The notes beneath the pieces were generated by a model. The model ran no database searches. It worked only from the letters and a program-made list of their open reading frames with translations, and was not told where the DNA came from. Of a stretch of DNA of 64,000 nucleotides, positions 51,927-60,587 are shown piece after piece. This stretch comes from Candidatus Jordarchaeales archaeon (lineage in GTDB: Archaea; Asgardarchaeota; Jordiarchaeia; Jordiarchaeales; Freyrarchaeaceae). Both the position numbers and the translations under genes were made by a program. Each line of letters starts with the position of its first letter. Position 1 is the first letter of the stretch. Where the stretch lies: the NCBI GenBank assembly GCA_038889235.1, contig JAWAHN010000001.1:124001-188000 (forward strand). The letters are read 5' to 3'.

Positions 51927-53444
51927 TTGGGGGAGTTGTTAGCCGTATTAGATGTTGGAACTGGGTCGGCCAGGTTTGTGTTGGTGAACGATGTAGGCGA
52001 GTTCACTTACTTCTCTTCCTTCAAGATGAAGTACACTGCTTCGGAGGGACTGGCTGGTATTGGGTTTGAGTTTGACGCCGAGGAACTCTGGAGGAACCTA
52101 GCGCGTATGATTAGGGAGAGCGGGCGGGCCGGTGAGGTTGTCGGCTTAGGAGTTACAAGTCAGAGGTATGCTGCGGTATTTACGGACGAAGAGGGGCGTC
52201 CCCTCTACTCTGGTCCAAACCTTGACGGGAGGGGGGTGTTCGTCCAGCATGTTTTGATGGAGAGGTTTGGGAAGGATTTTCACAGAATAACCGGCCACTG
52301 GCCACCCCTGGTGTTCATGCCATCGAGAATTCTTTGGTTTAAAATGGTGAAGCCCGAGATCTACGCTAAGTTCGGCAAGTTTCTTAACCTGTGCGACTGG
52401 ATCACCTTCAAGTTCTGCGGAGAGTACGTGACAGACTTCTCTAACGCGTCAGAAACAATAATGTTCGACGTTTCAAGACGCGAGTGGTCGAGGGACGTGC
52501 TGAGGGAGCTAGGGGTCTCCGTTGACCAGTTGCCAAGGATTGTCGAAGCTGGAACCGTTGTAGGCGAAGTTACAGGGGAAGCTAGCAGGGAGACAGGCAT
52601 ACCTGAAGGAGTGGAGGTCGTTGCATGTGGAGGGGACACTCAATGCGCCGTCTTAGCGGCCAGAGGAATGGGCGACGGAGATGTTTGTGCCGTTACAGGA
52701 ACGACTACTCCTATCCAGATAGTGCTTTCTAAGCCTGTCATCGATCCCGAAGTGAGGGTTTGGACGAGCTGCCATGTGTTACCGGACAAATGGGTGCTTG
52801 AAAGCAATGCTGGCATCACCGGACGACTCGTCGAGTGGTTCAAGGACGGGATCGCGGAGAGCGAGGTGAGGGATGCTGAGAGGAGGGGGCTAAATCCTTA
52901 CGAGGAGCTTTTCAGGAAGGCTGAGGAAGCCCCTCCGGGGGCTGGCGGAATACTGGCGTCCATGGGGCCCCAGATAATGGACTACAGAGAGGGGGTCAAG
53001 ATTTTCCCGTCGACGCTGGCCTTCCCTCCACTGATAGTGGTTGACAAACCTGTAACTAAGGGCGAAATTTTCAGGGCCTTGCTTGAAAACATAGCCTTCG
53101 CTATCAGGGCGAACTGTGAGCAGCTTCGGGATGTCTCGGGAGTTGAGCTAAGGGAGTTGAAGGTTACTGGCGGGCTTGCTAGAAGCAACTTCTTCCTAAG
53201 GCTGGTTTCCGACGTGATGGGGCTTCCCGTGCGTAGTCCGGTGGAGAAGCAGGGGAGCGCTCTCGGATGCGCCATATGCGTCGCCAAAGGAGTGAGGTTT
53301 TACAAGACATTTGACGAAGCTGTCAGTGGAATGGTTAGGGAGGGAGGAGTTATTTTGCCGTCGCTAGAAAGGTATAAAGAGTACACGACGGTATACTCTA
53401 AGTGGAGGGAGTTTTACAGTAAGGTGGCCGGTTTGGGGGTTTAA
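51927..53444 (+). CDS. FGGY-family carbohydrate kinase
   Basis: About 505 residues from TTG at 51927 with AAGGTGG upstream; an open extension to 51717 is unlike the family. Phosphate loop LAVLDVGTGSARFVLVND, GLGVTSQRYAAVFTDEEGR, central GGDTQCAVLAARGMGDGD, and C-terminal LKVTGGLARSNFFLRLVSDV with EKQGSALGCAI, the FGGY hallmark. These kinases phosphorylate pentuloses, hexuloses or glycerol-like sugars. The aldolase gene follows after 4 bp, so the phosphorylated ketose is probably its substrate, giving DHAP and an aldehyde. The exact sugar is unknown. Confidence 0.92.
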   Translation: MGELLAVLDVGTGSARFVLVNDVGEFTYFSSFKMKYTASEGLAGIGFEFDAEELWRNLARMIRESGRAGEVVGLGVTSQRYAAVFTDEEGRPLYSGPNLDGRGVFVQHVLMERFGKDFHRITGHWPPLVFMPSRILWFKMVKPEIYAKFGKFLNLCDWITFKFCGEYVTDFSNASETIMFDVSRREWSRDVLRELGVSVDQLPRIVEAGTVVGEVTGEASRETGIPEGVEVVACGGDTQCAVLAARGMGDGDVCAVTGTTTPIQIVLSKPVIDPEVRVWTSCHVLPDKWVLESNAGITGRLVEWFKDGIAESEVRDAERRGLNPYEELFRKAEEAPPGAGGILASMGPQIMDYREGVKIFPSTLAFPPLIVVDKPVTKGEIFRALLENIAFAIRANCEQLRDVSGVELRELKVTGGLARSNFFLRLVSDVMGLPVRSPVEKQGSALGCAICVAKGVRFYKTFDEAVSGMVREGGVILPSLERYKEYTTVYSKWREFYSKVAGLGV

Positions 53445-53448
53445 CGTT

Positions 53449-54102
53449 TTGGACGAAGAAACTAGGAAGGTTGGTTTAGAGATTATCAGGGTTGCCAGGG
53501 AGATGCTCAAGAGTGGTTTAGTGGAGGGAACAGCGGGCAACGTGAGCGCTAGGGTTGGCGACGACAAGGTCCTCATAACGCCCACTTCAATGGACTACAT
53601 GGAGATGGAGGTTGAGGACCTTGTCCTGCTCGACTTAGACGGAAACGTACTGGAGGGTAAGAGGCAGCCGTCGAGCGAGAAACCTATGCACCTTAAGGTT
53701 TACAGGGTTAGAGATGATGTGAAGGCGATAATGCACACTCACTCGCTTTACGCGTCCATCCTAGCCGTTTTAAGGAAGCCGCTGCCCCCGCTGATCGAAG
53801 AGTTCCTGTTCAAGTTTGGTGGAACGATAGAAGTTGCAGAGTATGGCATGACTGGGACGGAAGAGCTGGCTGAAAACGCTGTTAAGGCCCTTGGAAACAA
53901 GGCGGCCGTCCTACTAGCAAACCACGGGGCGCTCTGCTGCGGGAAGAGCCCGGCTCACGTTCTCGAGCTGGCGAAGGGCCTTGAAAGGATGGCGAAAATA
54001 TACGTTATAGCGTCAATCCTTGGAGAACCACACCCGCTGCCGGAGAAAATTCTGAGGGATGGGGTGGCGATCTACGAAATTTTCAGAAAGACAAAAAAGT
54101 AG
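53449..54102 (+). CDS. Class II (zinc) aldolase/adducin family
   Basis: 217 residues. Catalytic elements: GTAGNVSARVGDDKVLITPT, the zinc-binding IMHTHSLYAS (HxH), a catalytic Glu in VEVEDLV or EEFLFKFGG, and LANHGALCCG with the third zinc His. This matches L-fuculose-1-phosphate and rhamnulose-1-phosphate aldolases and also 3-oxo-tetronate-4-phosphate decarboxylases. TTG start at 53449 directly after the kinase stop with GGGGGT eight bases before it; translation is coupled. Works with the kinase upstream. Confidence 0.92.
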   Translation: MDEETRKVGLEIIRVAREMLKSGLVEGTAGNVSARVGDDKVLITPTSMDYMEMEVEDLVLLDLDGNVLEGKRQPSSEKPMHLKVYRVRDDVKAIMHTHSLYASILAVLRKPLPPLIEEFLFKFGGTIEVAEYGMTGTEELAENAVKALGNKAAVLLANHGALCCGKSPAHVLELAKGLERMAKIYVIASILGEPHPLPEKILRDGVAIYEIFRKTKK

Positions 54103-54132
54103 GCCCCTTCGAGAGGGGAACGCACTTCATCC

Positions 54133-54807
54133 CTATTTTTGTTGGAGAACATGTATTTTCTCTTCTAGCTCTGCCACGTGACTTACTGTGAGGTCAACTA
54201 GGGGGGAGTTTGTTTGTTTTTCCTCACTTACGAGAACTGTTTTCATTCCGAGGCCCTTTGCAGGGGCGAGGTCTGAAGTTACTATGTCGCCAACCATCAC
54301 TACTTCTTCTGGGCGGACCTCCAATTCTTTAATGACTTTTGTGAAAGCTGACGGGTGCGGTTTTAGGTGCTCTAGTTCGTCAGCAGTCAAAACTACGTCG
54401 AAAAGTTCCTCGCTTAAGCCTAGGGCCTTGAAAACGCCGAGCAAGCTTCTACGGCTGAGGTTAGTCAGGATGGCGAGCTTAAAGCTCTTTTTCAACTCCT
54501 TCAGCGCAGACACCAGTCTAGGATCTGGGTTGACATGCTTGATCGGATCCACGGACTCTATGGCCTTGTAGAACTCTTCCCGAGTTAGTCCAAGTCTTTC
54601 GGCTATCAAGGTGGATGGGGGGCGCTGGTCGTACCCCTCTTTTCTGAGCTCGACTATGACGCGCTTCACTTCTTTTAGCAGGGACTCGCCGTCCAGTCCC
54701 CTCTTCTCAGAGACGAGCTTCAAAACTTGGTTGCGGTAGGCGTCCGTCAGACTCTTGGACCTAAAAAGAGTTCCTTCGACGTCAAACACCAACGCCTTTA
54801 TCGGCAA
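54133..54807 (-). CDS. HAD-superfamily hydrolase
   Basis: About 224 residues from TTG at 54805-54807 (M-P-I-K-A-L-V-F-D), with GGGGGGAT upstream. Motif I is FDVEGTLF (nucleophile Asp; the second Asp of DxD is Glu here), motif II LAILTNLS, motif III HLKPHPSAF, and motif IV VMVGDIVTSDLAPAKGLGM. Cap region is helical (C1 type). Typical of phosphoglycolate-phosphatase-like HADs. Asp-to-Glu at the general-acid position may slow dephosphorylation or favour phosphotransfer. It converges on the aldolase gene and could dephosphorylate a product of that pathway; inference only. Confidence 0.88.
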   Translation of the reverse strand: MPIKALVFDVEGTLFRSKSLTDAYRNQVLKLVSEKRGLDGESLLKEVKRVIVELRKEGYDQRPPSTLIAERLGLTREEFYKAIESVDPIKHVNPDPRLVSALKELKKSFKLAILTNLSRRSLLGVFKALGLSEELFDVVLTADELEHLKPHPSAFTKVIKELEVRPEEVVMVGDIVTSDLAPAKGLGMKTVLVSEEKQTNSPLVDLTVSHVAELEEKIHVLQQK

Positions 54808-54962
54808 CTTAATCCCCCCAGCCGTTAAACGGACAGGAGATAAAAACTTTCTGGGAGGTTGCACTAGAGGAGTCACAATTAGGTGTCCGGCCGGAAAGTG
54901 AAGGTTCCAAGCTAAAATCTTTTATGTAGCTTTCTCGCCTTCATTTCTTGGAGGGTGGAGTG

Positions 54963-55850
54963 TTGAGGAGGCTGGAGTTAACCTTCACTAGTGGTGGGCT
55001 TAAGTGTTCTGGGTGGCTTTTCCTCCCGGAGGGAGCGAGAAAACCCCCGGTCGTGGTTATGGCTCACGGCTTCGCAGCTGAGAAAGTCTTCCGCCTTCCG
55101 GCGTACGCTGAGAATTTTTGCGCGGAGGGGTTAGCGGTCTTTTTGTTCGACTACAGGCACTTCGGTGAAAGTGAGGGGCTGCCAAGGAACCTTGTGAGCG
55201 TTAAAAGGCAGCTGGAGGACTGGAGGAGCGCTCTTGAATATGTTCGAAGCTTAAAAGAGGTTGACGGCGAGCGGGTGGCGCTTTGGGGGACGTCTTTTAG
55301 CGGGGGACACGTCTTAGTCACAGCAGCCCAAGATCAAAAAGTTTCAGCGGTCGTAGCGCAGGTTCCTTTCGTAGATGGATTGGCGACAGCGTCTTACCTT
55401 GGATTAGGATTTGTCTTGAAAGCAACAGTTCACGGTCTAATGGACGCTGTGGCGTCCACTCTCGGTAGGGTTCATTACGTGCCGGTAGTATCAGACCCAG
55501 ACAAGTTTGCAATCATGAACACCCCTGGGTCGAAGGAGGGCTACCTCTCTCTCATACCCGAAGGCTCGTCGTGGAAGAACGAGTGCCCCGCTAGAATACT
55601 CCTATCGATACCATTCTACAGGCCTGTGAGATATGCGTCCAAGATAAAGTGCCCAGTCTTGATACTCTACGCCGAAAAGGACTCGTTGATCCCGCCGGAA
55701 GCGGTCAGGAAGACAGCTAGCAAGATAAGAAACGTCAAGGTAGTATGCCTCGACGTAGGACACTTCGACGTGTACTTCGACCCAGTATTCAGCGAAACCA
55801 CAAAAATAGAAACCGAATTTCTAAAAGAAAATCTAGAAAAGCGTAGTTAA
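54963..55850 (+). CDS. Alpha/beta-fold hydrolase
   Basis: About 295 residues. Start TTG at 54963 (or GTG at 54960), with GGAGGGTGG upstream. Oxyanion-side segment VVMAHGFAAEKVFRLPAYA, nucleophile Ser in ALWGTSFSGGHVL (GTSFSGG), then the acidic residue in LILYAEKDSLIPP and the His in CLDVGHFDVY complete the Ser-Asp-His triad. A small helical cap follows the nucleophile. The type is close to DUF1100/dienelactone-hydrolase-like esterases; substrate unknown. No signal peptide. Divergent from the HAD gene. Confidence 0.9.
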   Translation: MRRLELTFTSGGLKCSGWLFLPEGARKPPVVVMAHGFAAEKVFRLPAYAENFCAEGLAVFLFDYRHFGESEGLPRNLVSVKRQLEDWRSALEYVRSLKEVDGERVALWGTSFSGGHVLVTAAQDQKVSAVVAQVPFVDGLATASYLGLGFVLKATVHGLMDAVASTLGRVHYVPVVSDPDKFAIMNTPGSKEGYLSLIPEGSSWKNECPARILLSIPFYRPVRYASKIKCPVLILYAEKDSLIPPEAVRKTASKIRNVKVVCLDVGHFDVYFDPVFSETTKIETEFLKENLEKRS

Positions 55851-56409
55851 GCAACTGATGCCACCCAAAACTCTAAAGAGAACAATGCATTACACGACTT
55901 ACCGCTCTAAAAGTGAGCTCAAAAGCTTCCAAATCCTCTTGCTACGAATAAAAAATAACGCTCAAAAATAGAAACGTTACAAAAAGTTGGACAATTATTC
56001 AGCTCGGAACCTTACATCAAAAATACTCAACATAAAAGATGATCCCATGTGGATGATTGACGCATCGAAAAGAAGCATTTTTGAATGTATAAAGGTTGCG
56101 TGTTGAGAGCGGATAGGCAACTGAACACATCAGCAAGTATATAACTTCAAAAGAGCTTTTAAGCCAAAAGTTCTTCGACAAACTCATGAAAATAAGGGAG
56201 GACACCCTTGACAGAGGAGAGATTGACGATTTTCCTGGTAAAGACTGATGAATCCAACATTTGTTCTATTAAAGCTGATAACATAGACCATGGGAAAAGG
56301 AAAACGGGGAGGGAAACGTATAATCCACAACATCACCCTACCCCGCTAAGAAGGGGGGATAAGAAAAAAGAGTCACGCTTCCAAAGTAGCTTTGCTGCGA
56401 TAATTCCTC
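55851..56409. other. Gene-poor interval with possible small-gene remnants
   Basis: No intact gene longer than about 78 codons. Two short frames between about 56010 and 56250 read like protein in succession (SKILNIKDDPMWMIDASKRS; then EHISKYITSKELLSQKFFDK and MKIREDTLDRGEIDDF, ending at a TGA near 56250), which could be pieces of a decayed gene. Another small frame starts TTG at 56208 behind AGGGAGGA but has no family. All are weak. Confidence 0.25.
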
Positions 56410-57186
56410 CTATGCTTTTTTCCTGTGAGAAGCCCACTGCATGAAAGCATCCATGTTTCTCTCAACTGAACGACGTCCTTCATAAACCCAGAAGAATAGG
56501 CCACCTAACATTGGACATGTAAAAGCTATGCTTATAACGAGCGGGATGGTAGGAATATAGGAGACTACCCCAACGGGGGCGGCTGAGGGGAAAGCACTTA
56601 GTGGAGTGAAGGGTAAGAGGAGAGCTGGATCGCCTATCCTAGTAAGTACGTAGTGAAGCAGAGGTGGAAGCACTATGATGCTAGTTGTATGGGATACCGT
56701 GGTGAGTTGCATAATGTAAACAAAGATAACTGCCATTGTTGAGTAGCCTGTTATCCAGAATCCAAGTGTTTCTAGTATTCTCCATCGCTGGCGCAGTGGC
56801 ACATGCGGACCGATGATGAACCTGATAAATTCTACTGCATTTGAGGCAGCATCACGGAGAGAGTAACCATGCGCAGAGAATGACAACATGAAGGCGGTGA
56901 TAATGTTAAGCGGAAGCAGGAGCACTGACAGAATGAGGCCAGTCAACGAAACCATAAGCTTAGTGGCCCAGCCCCATGTGACAAAGTCATAAACGCCCAC
57001 AGCACTAACGAAAACATACGCACTCTCATTATTAATTAAAATAGAAGGAAGGAAAACACCAACCGGAATAACTGGTGTCAAACACAATTTAATACCAAAC
57101 AGAAAAATCACCATGAAATAGGATACCAAAAAAATTGGGGGAAGAAAATATAATGCCCGTAAAGCCACATGAGACCACCTTGTCAT
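56410..57186 (-). CDS. Membrane protein, partner of the secreted protein upstream
   Basis: 258 residues, about six hydrophobic helices (FLPPIFLVSYFMVIFLFGI; AYVFVSAVGVYDFV; LMVSLTGLILSVLLLPLNI; GYSTMAVIFVYIMQ; and others near VISIAFTCPMLGGLFFWVYE). Pattern resembles Yip1/DUF1282-type proteins but no signature decides. ATG at 57184-57186 with AGGAGGTG seven bases upstream. It starts 15 bp after the preceding gene on the same strand, so they are probably one operon. Possible role as an immunity or assembly partner is speculative. Confidence 0.65.
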   Translation of the reverse strand: MTRWSHVALRALYFLPPIFLVSYFMVIFLFGIKLCLTPVIPVGVFLPSILINNESAYVFVSAVGVYDFVTWGWATKLMVSLTGLILSVLLLPLNIITAFMLSFSAHGYSLRDAASNAVEFIRFIIGPHVPLRQRWRILETLGFWITGYSTMAVIFVYIMQLTTVSHTTSIIVLPPLLHYVLTRIGDPALLLPFTPLSAFPSAAPVGVVSYIPTIPLVISIAFTCPMLGGLFFWVYEGRRSVERNMDAFMQWASHRKKA

Positions 57187-57201
57187 TATGCGACACCTCC
57201 T

Positions 57202-58395
57202 TTATAGGTAATATGGAAAAATCCAGACCTCATTACCCCAACACCAAGTATATGATTTTATTGTGTTTGCAACGAGACCAGCACTATACGAGTTTATTGG
57301 AAGCTCCGGAACTGCATTTCTCCACTCGCCACTAGGCCAGACGAACCAAAACGAGATGGTCGACAATAACCAGAAGAAGGGGTTCGACGGATACAGGTAA
57401 TGAACTTTCAAGACAAGTTTTACTCCGTAATTATTGCCCTGCATATAAGCTGCTATACTTCTCTCAAGGGCTAAGTTTGCCTCGTACCTTAACTTGGCAA
57501 TAATCTCAGCGGTAATCAGACCAGCGAGAGCACCTGCCACGGCGCCTGGAAGATTTCCGGCTTTAGAGGCCAGAGCAGCTCCTAGAATACCGCTTATTAC
57601 AATGGCTACAGCCCCATATGAATCTAACAAGTAATTAATATAGTAAACGAAGGCTGTGGCTTCAAAGAATGGTGTTCCATTTACTTCTATGAAGTGGGGT
57701 GCTCTTATGTGTAGGTATACGTCTTCCCCGAAATTCACCCAGCCCCATGGCCAAATGGGGGCGATCAAGGGGAAAGCGCTAACTGAAATGTATGGGTCTA
57801 TAACCTCGCTGTTCGCATAAACTGTTATTTTACATAGTTTTAGTGTTTTTCCGTCTTTATTTAGTTCATATGTCTTGTAGTTGCATGGCCAGCATGTTCC
57901 GTTTATTTCTATTGTGCCATTCCAATCTGCGATAATAGTTCCGTACTTGACTGCTTCTTCTATTTCTTCATCTGTTAGACAGGCTTGCTCAGCCATAAGG
58001 TCGTTCAACATAGACTGATGTTCAATATACTCGTTAAATACATCAATGTACTTTGGATTTTCCTGGAGGAATTCGCTGAAAAGTTCTAGAATCGTTTCGT
58101 TATTTACTTTTGTAGCAATTGTTGAGATGAAGACTTTAGATTTGGCTTCGTCCTGGGCAAGCCACCTCAGAAAACCCCTGCTAATTTCCTTCTTGAGCAT
58201 TTCTTTAGTCTTAACTTCACAAGGCGATTGTAGAGACGACAGTATTACCTGTGTTTGGGCTCCTGAAGAAAAAGTGGTTTGAGGCGGCGTGTAAAGACAT
58301 AGCATTGAGGCGATAATGGATTGCGCCATGTTTTCCCCATTATGAAAACTAAAATTGAAAACTACTAAGGAGCTAATTATTAGAATAGACAGCAA
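57202..58395 (-). CDS. Secreted protein with a Gly/Ala-rich hydrophobic hairpin
   Basis: 397 residues; TTG at 58393-58395 with AGGAGGG upstream. N-terminal membrane/signal helix (MLSILIISSLVVFNFSF), an extracellular part with Cys residues and N-glycosylation sites (WNGTIEINGTCWPCNYK), and a near-C-terminal Gly/Ala-rich membrane stretch (VAIVISGILGAALASKAGN, then LPGAVAGALAGLITAEIIAK) similar to a glycine zipper. The C-terminus is Trp-rich. I know no family. Glycine-zipper hairpins occur in pore-forming bacteriocins and in membrane-fusion proteins. Operon partner is the six-helix membrane protein downstream. Promoter region carries the direct repeats at 58454-58489. Confidence 0.7.
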   Translation of the reverse strand: MLSILIISSLVVFNFSFHNGENMAQSIIASMLCLYTPPQTTFSSGAQTQVILSSLQSPCEVKTKEMLKKEISRGFLRWLAQDEAKSKVFISTIATKVNNETILELFSEFLQENPKYIDVFNEYIEHQSMLNDLMAEQACLTDEEIEEAVKYGTIIADWNGTIEINGTCWPCNYKTYELNKDGKTLKLCKITVYANSEVIDPYISVSAFPLIAPIWPWGWVNFGEDVYLHIRAPHFIEVNGTPFFEATAFVYYINYLLDSYGAVAIVISGILGAALASKAGNLPGAVAGALAGLITAEIIAKLRYEANLALERSIAAYMQGNNYGVKLVLKVHYLYPSNPFFWLLSTISFWFVWPSGEWRNAVPELPINSYSAGLVANTIKSYTWCWGNEVWIFPYYL

Positions 58396-58453
58396 TAGAC
58401 AGCCCTCCTCATAAAATCGCTCCTCCTCAATTCTTTGGAATCAAGGACGTTTT

Positions 58454-58489
58454 TCTGATATATATATATCGATCTGATATATATATCGA
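58454..58489. promoter_or_regulatory. Direct AT-repeats TCTGATATATATATCGA upstream of the secreted protein
   Basis: Two adjacent near-identical units, TCTGATATATATATATCGA (58454-58472) and TCTGATATATATATCGA (58473-58489), each partly palindromic (TCGATATATA...), about 60-95 bp before the secreted-protein start. Could be a tandem operator or a melting-prone promoter. Rest of the upstream gap to 58880 is AT-rich, with no gene I trust. Confidence 0.5.
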
Positions 58490-58884
58490 AAAGTTTTATG
58501 TTAATTGAAATAATTAATATGATAATTATGATAATCGTGGAGTTGGATTTTATTTTTTGTTTAAGGGTAGAAGGGATTTACATGATTTCTATTTGTTGTA
58601 GTTAGGTGAGGCCGGGATGGCTATGTTGAGGAAGCCGTGTTTTTGATTAGTATAAAGCAAATTTTAGACAGAGATAAGTTTTAGCGATTTTTAGGAAGGA
58701 AAGTGCTAACTAAATTTCAGTGAAGCGGAAGCGTCATGTTGCCTATTTAAAAGCTAAAGGGCAGCATGGTTGACTTTTTGTAGTGGGCCTGATGGACGTT
58801 AAGAACCCTGCTTCTAGTTATTTTAATTGGAAAGGAAAATTACTGGAAAAGCAAGTATTTGATGTTTATAGATTAAGGAGGAAA

Positions 58885-58974
58885 ATGAGTAAAGTCAATG
58901 CTCTTAGCGTTCAAAGTTGGCTTTACGTTCTCTCCTTCTTGTCATTTCGGGGAGCCGGCATAGCTTCTCGTTAG
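58885..58974 (+). CDS. Possible short peptide or start of a broken gene
   Basis: ATG at 58885 behind a near-perfect AAGGAGG (58874-58880) starts MSKVNALSVQSWLYVLSFLS and stops after 29 codons. The hydrophobic middle suggests a small membrane peptide or the signal-peptide remnant of the downstream broken gene. Confidence 0.25.
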   Translation: MSKVNALSVQSWLYVLSFLSFRGAGIASR

Positions 58975-59040
58975 ACCCTAAAGTTTTTATGGGAAGGTGT
59001 GCGTCTATTTCTTCGTCTGGCCTTTGTTGGAATGTTTGGA

Positions 59041-60564
59041 GGGAAGTAGGGCGTGGGGGATCTGTCGTTCTGGTTTTTCTTTTTGTCCTTTTGCTTCTGG
59101 AGTTTATGGAGTTTTGGCCTTGCCGCACGTCGATGTTACCGTGGGTATTTTGGATTATCCTATTTATCCCGCCTCATCGTTGTACTTTCCAGAGTTGACT
59201 TATCCTTTGCCTCTGGTTATTGGGTCGTACCGTGTCGGGCAGAACTATGTTTTCCCTGTTTTTGAGATATGTAATGCCGTCTTCATAGTTCCGGGGGGCT
59301 ATGGAGGATATGTAGACTTGATGCTGTCGTCTTCAGGTCCGGTTAAAGTCTCCGTGTATTATTATGGATCGTCGGGTGTCGAGTTGGTTTCGTCTGCTGT
59401 TAACGCCACAGGGTTTCAAGCTAGGATTCCTCAACCGGAGGACGCCTATTTTTTATTGCGAGGAATTTCCTAGAGGAAACGTTTTCCCGGCCCCCCTCAT
59501 GACTCCGACGACGTTACCATTCTTTTTCGTGGTGATTGAGGGAGAGAATGTCTGGGTTGTTGCGGGAGAAACCACTTTCGGAGCTCAACTGGTTCAAAAC
59601 CCTTACTACGTCTTTTCATGGGCTATCCTCTTCTTCTCTTGTATCATGATTGCCCTCTCACTGATCGGAATGTTTGTCTCGAGGGGTTCTCTTGAGGAAT
59701 TTCTGGTGGAAAGGAGGAGCTACGCGGGCCTCAAACTGTTTTTCCGTGAGCCGGTATTAGTTCTCCTTCCGTTCATGCTGAGCCTCACCCTGATCCTGTA
59801 CTTTGCAGTTGAAGATTTCTGGGCGTTATCACGTGTAGCGTGGCAATTTAGTAAGGTGAGCTTCACGGTCTTCAGCGAGACAACATCGCCGCTCCCCTTA
59901 TACGTCATGCTGGCGTTAATTTTTGGGGATTCATCGTAATTTTCCCAATAGTTTTCTTTGCACGCCTCACAGTGCACTACTCGGTTGGAAAGGTTTACCT
60001 AGAAGCTACAGGTGAAGCGCGAGACGGCTCGCGCCGGGAACATTAATCTTGAGAGGCGGGTTGTTCTCAGTCACTCTCTTTTTAATTAACTATCTGTTTT
60101 TGAAGCGGGTGGAGCAGGTATACTCTTACAGTGATCTTTACGCGGTGGGCGAGCTGGCACTGATCCTACTTGCTCTATCCATCATGATCATGCTGGTCCT
60201 TTACTCGGCTTTGCCACATCTTATCTCTCTGGCGACGGGGATTGGGGAGGGGGACGCAGTGCCTAAGACGTTTATTCTGAGAATGATTTTTGAAGACGCG
60301 TTCTTCCTTGCTATAGCTTTCGGCCTGGCGGCCTGCACATTATATGTCTTAAACCCCTTCGCTTACCCTCTAGGAATATTCTATTTCTTCTTCACAAAGG
60401 GGTCCTTAACGGTTTTAATATTCTCTGGCGCCTTCCTCGTAGCCGTTCCTCTAGCTTTTTCCTTAGCTATCCCGGCGGCGATACAAACATCACGTTACAT
60501 TGTAACCAAATTAGAGGGGGTAAAACCGCCAGAGGGAGAGGAAATCAAAAAATGGAGTATTTAA
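59041..60564 (+). pseudogene. Frameshifted gene for a secreted/membrane protein
   Basis: A long coding stretch split over several frames: a signal-like helix (SVVLVFLFVLLLL), then, after a shift near 59090, ASGVYGVLALPHVDVTV and a beta-rich luminal part to PQPEDAYF; a shift near 59452 (six T) to EEFPRGNVFPAPL and GENVWVVAGETTFGAQLV; membrane helices (SWAILFFSCIMIALSLIGM; LVLLPFMLSLTLILYFAV); a shift near 59920 to FIVIFPIVFFARLTVH; and, near 60030, another shift to the last piece (VTLFLINYLFLKRVEQ through GVKPPEGEEIKKWSI). The pieces join in sensible order, so it was one gene. Most shifts are at homopolymers. Family unknown. If the shifts are sequencing errors the gene is intact. Confidence 0.72.
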
Positions 60565-60587
60565 TCGTTTATGGAGTGATTGGGTTT

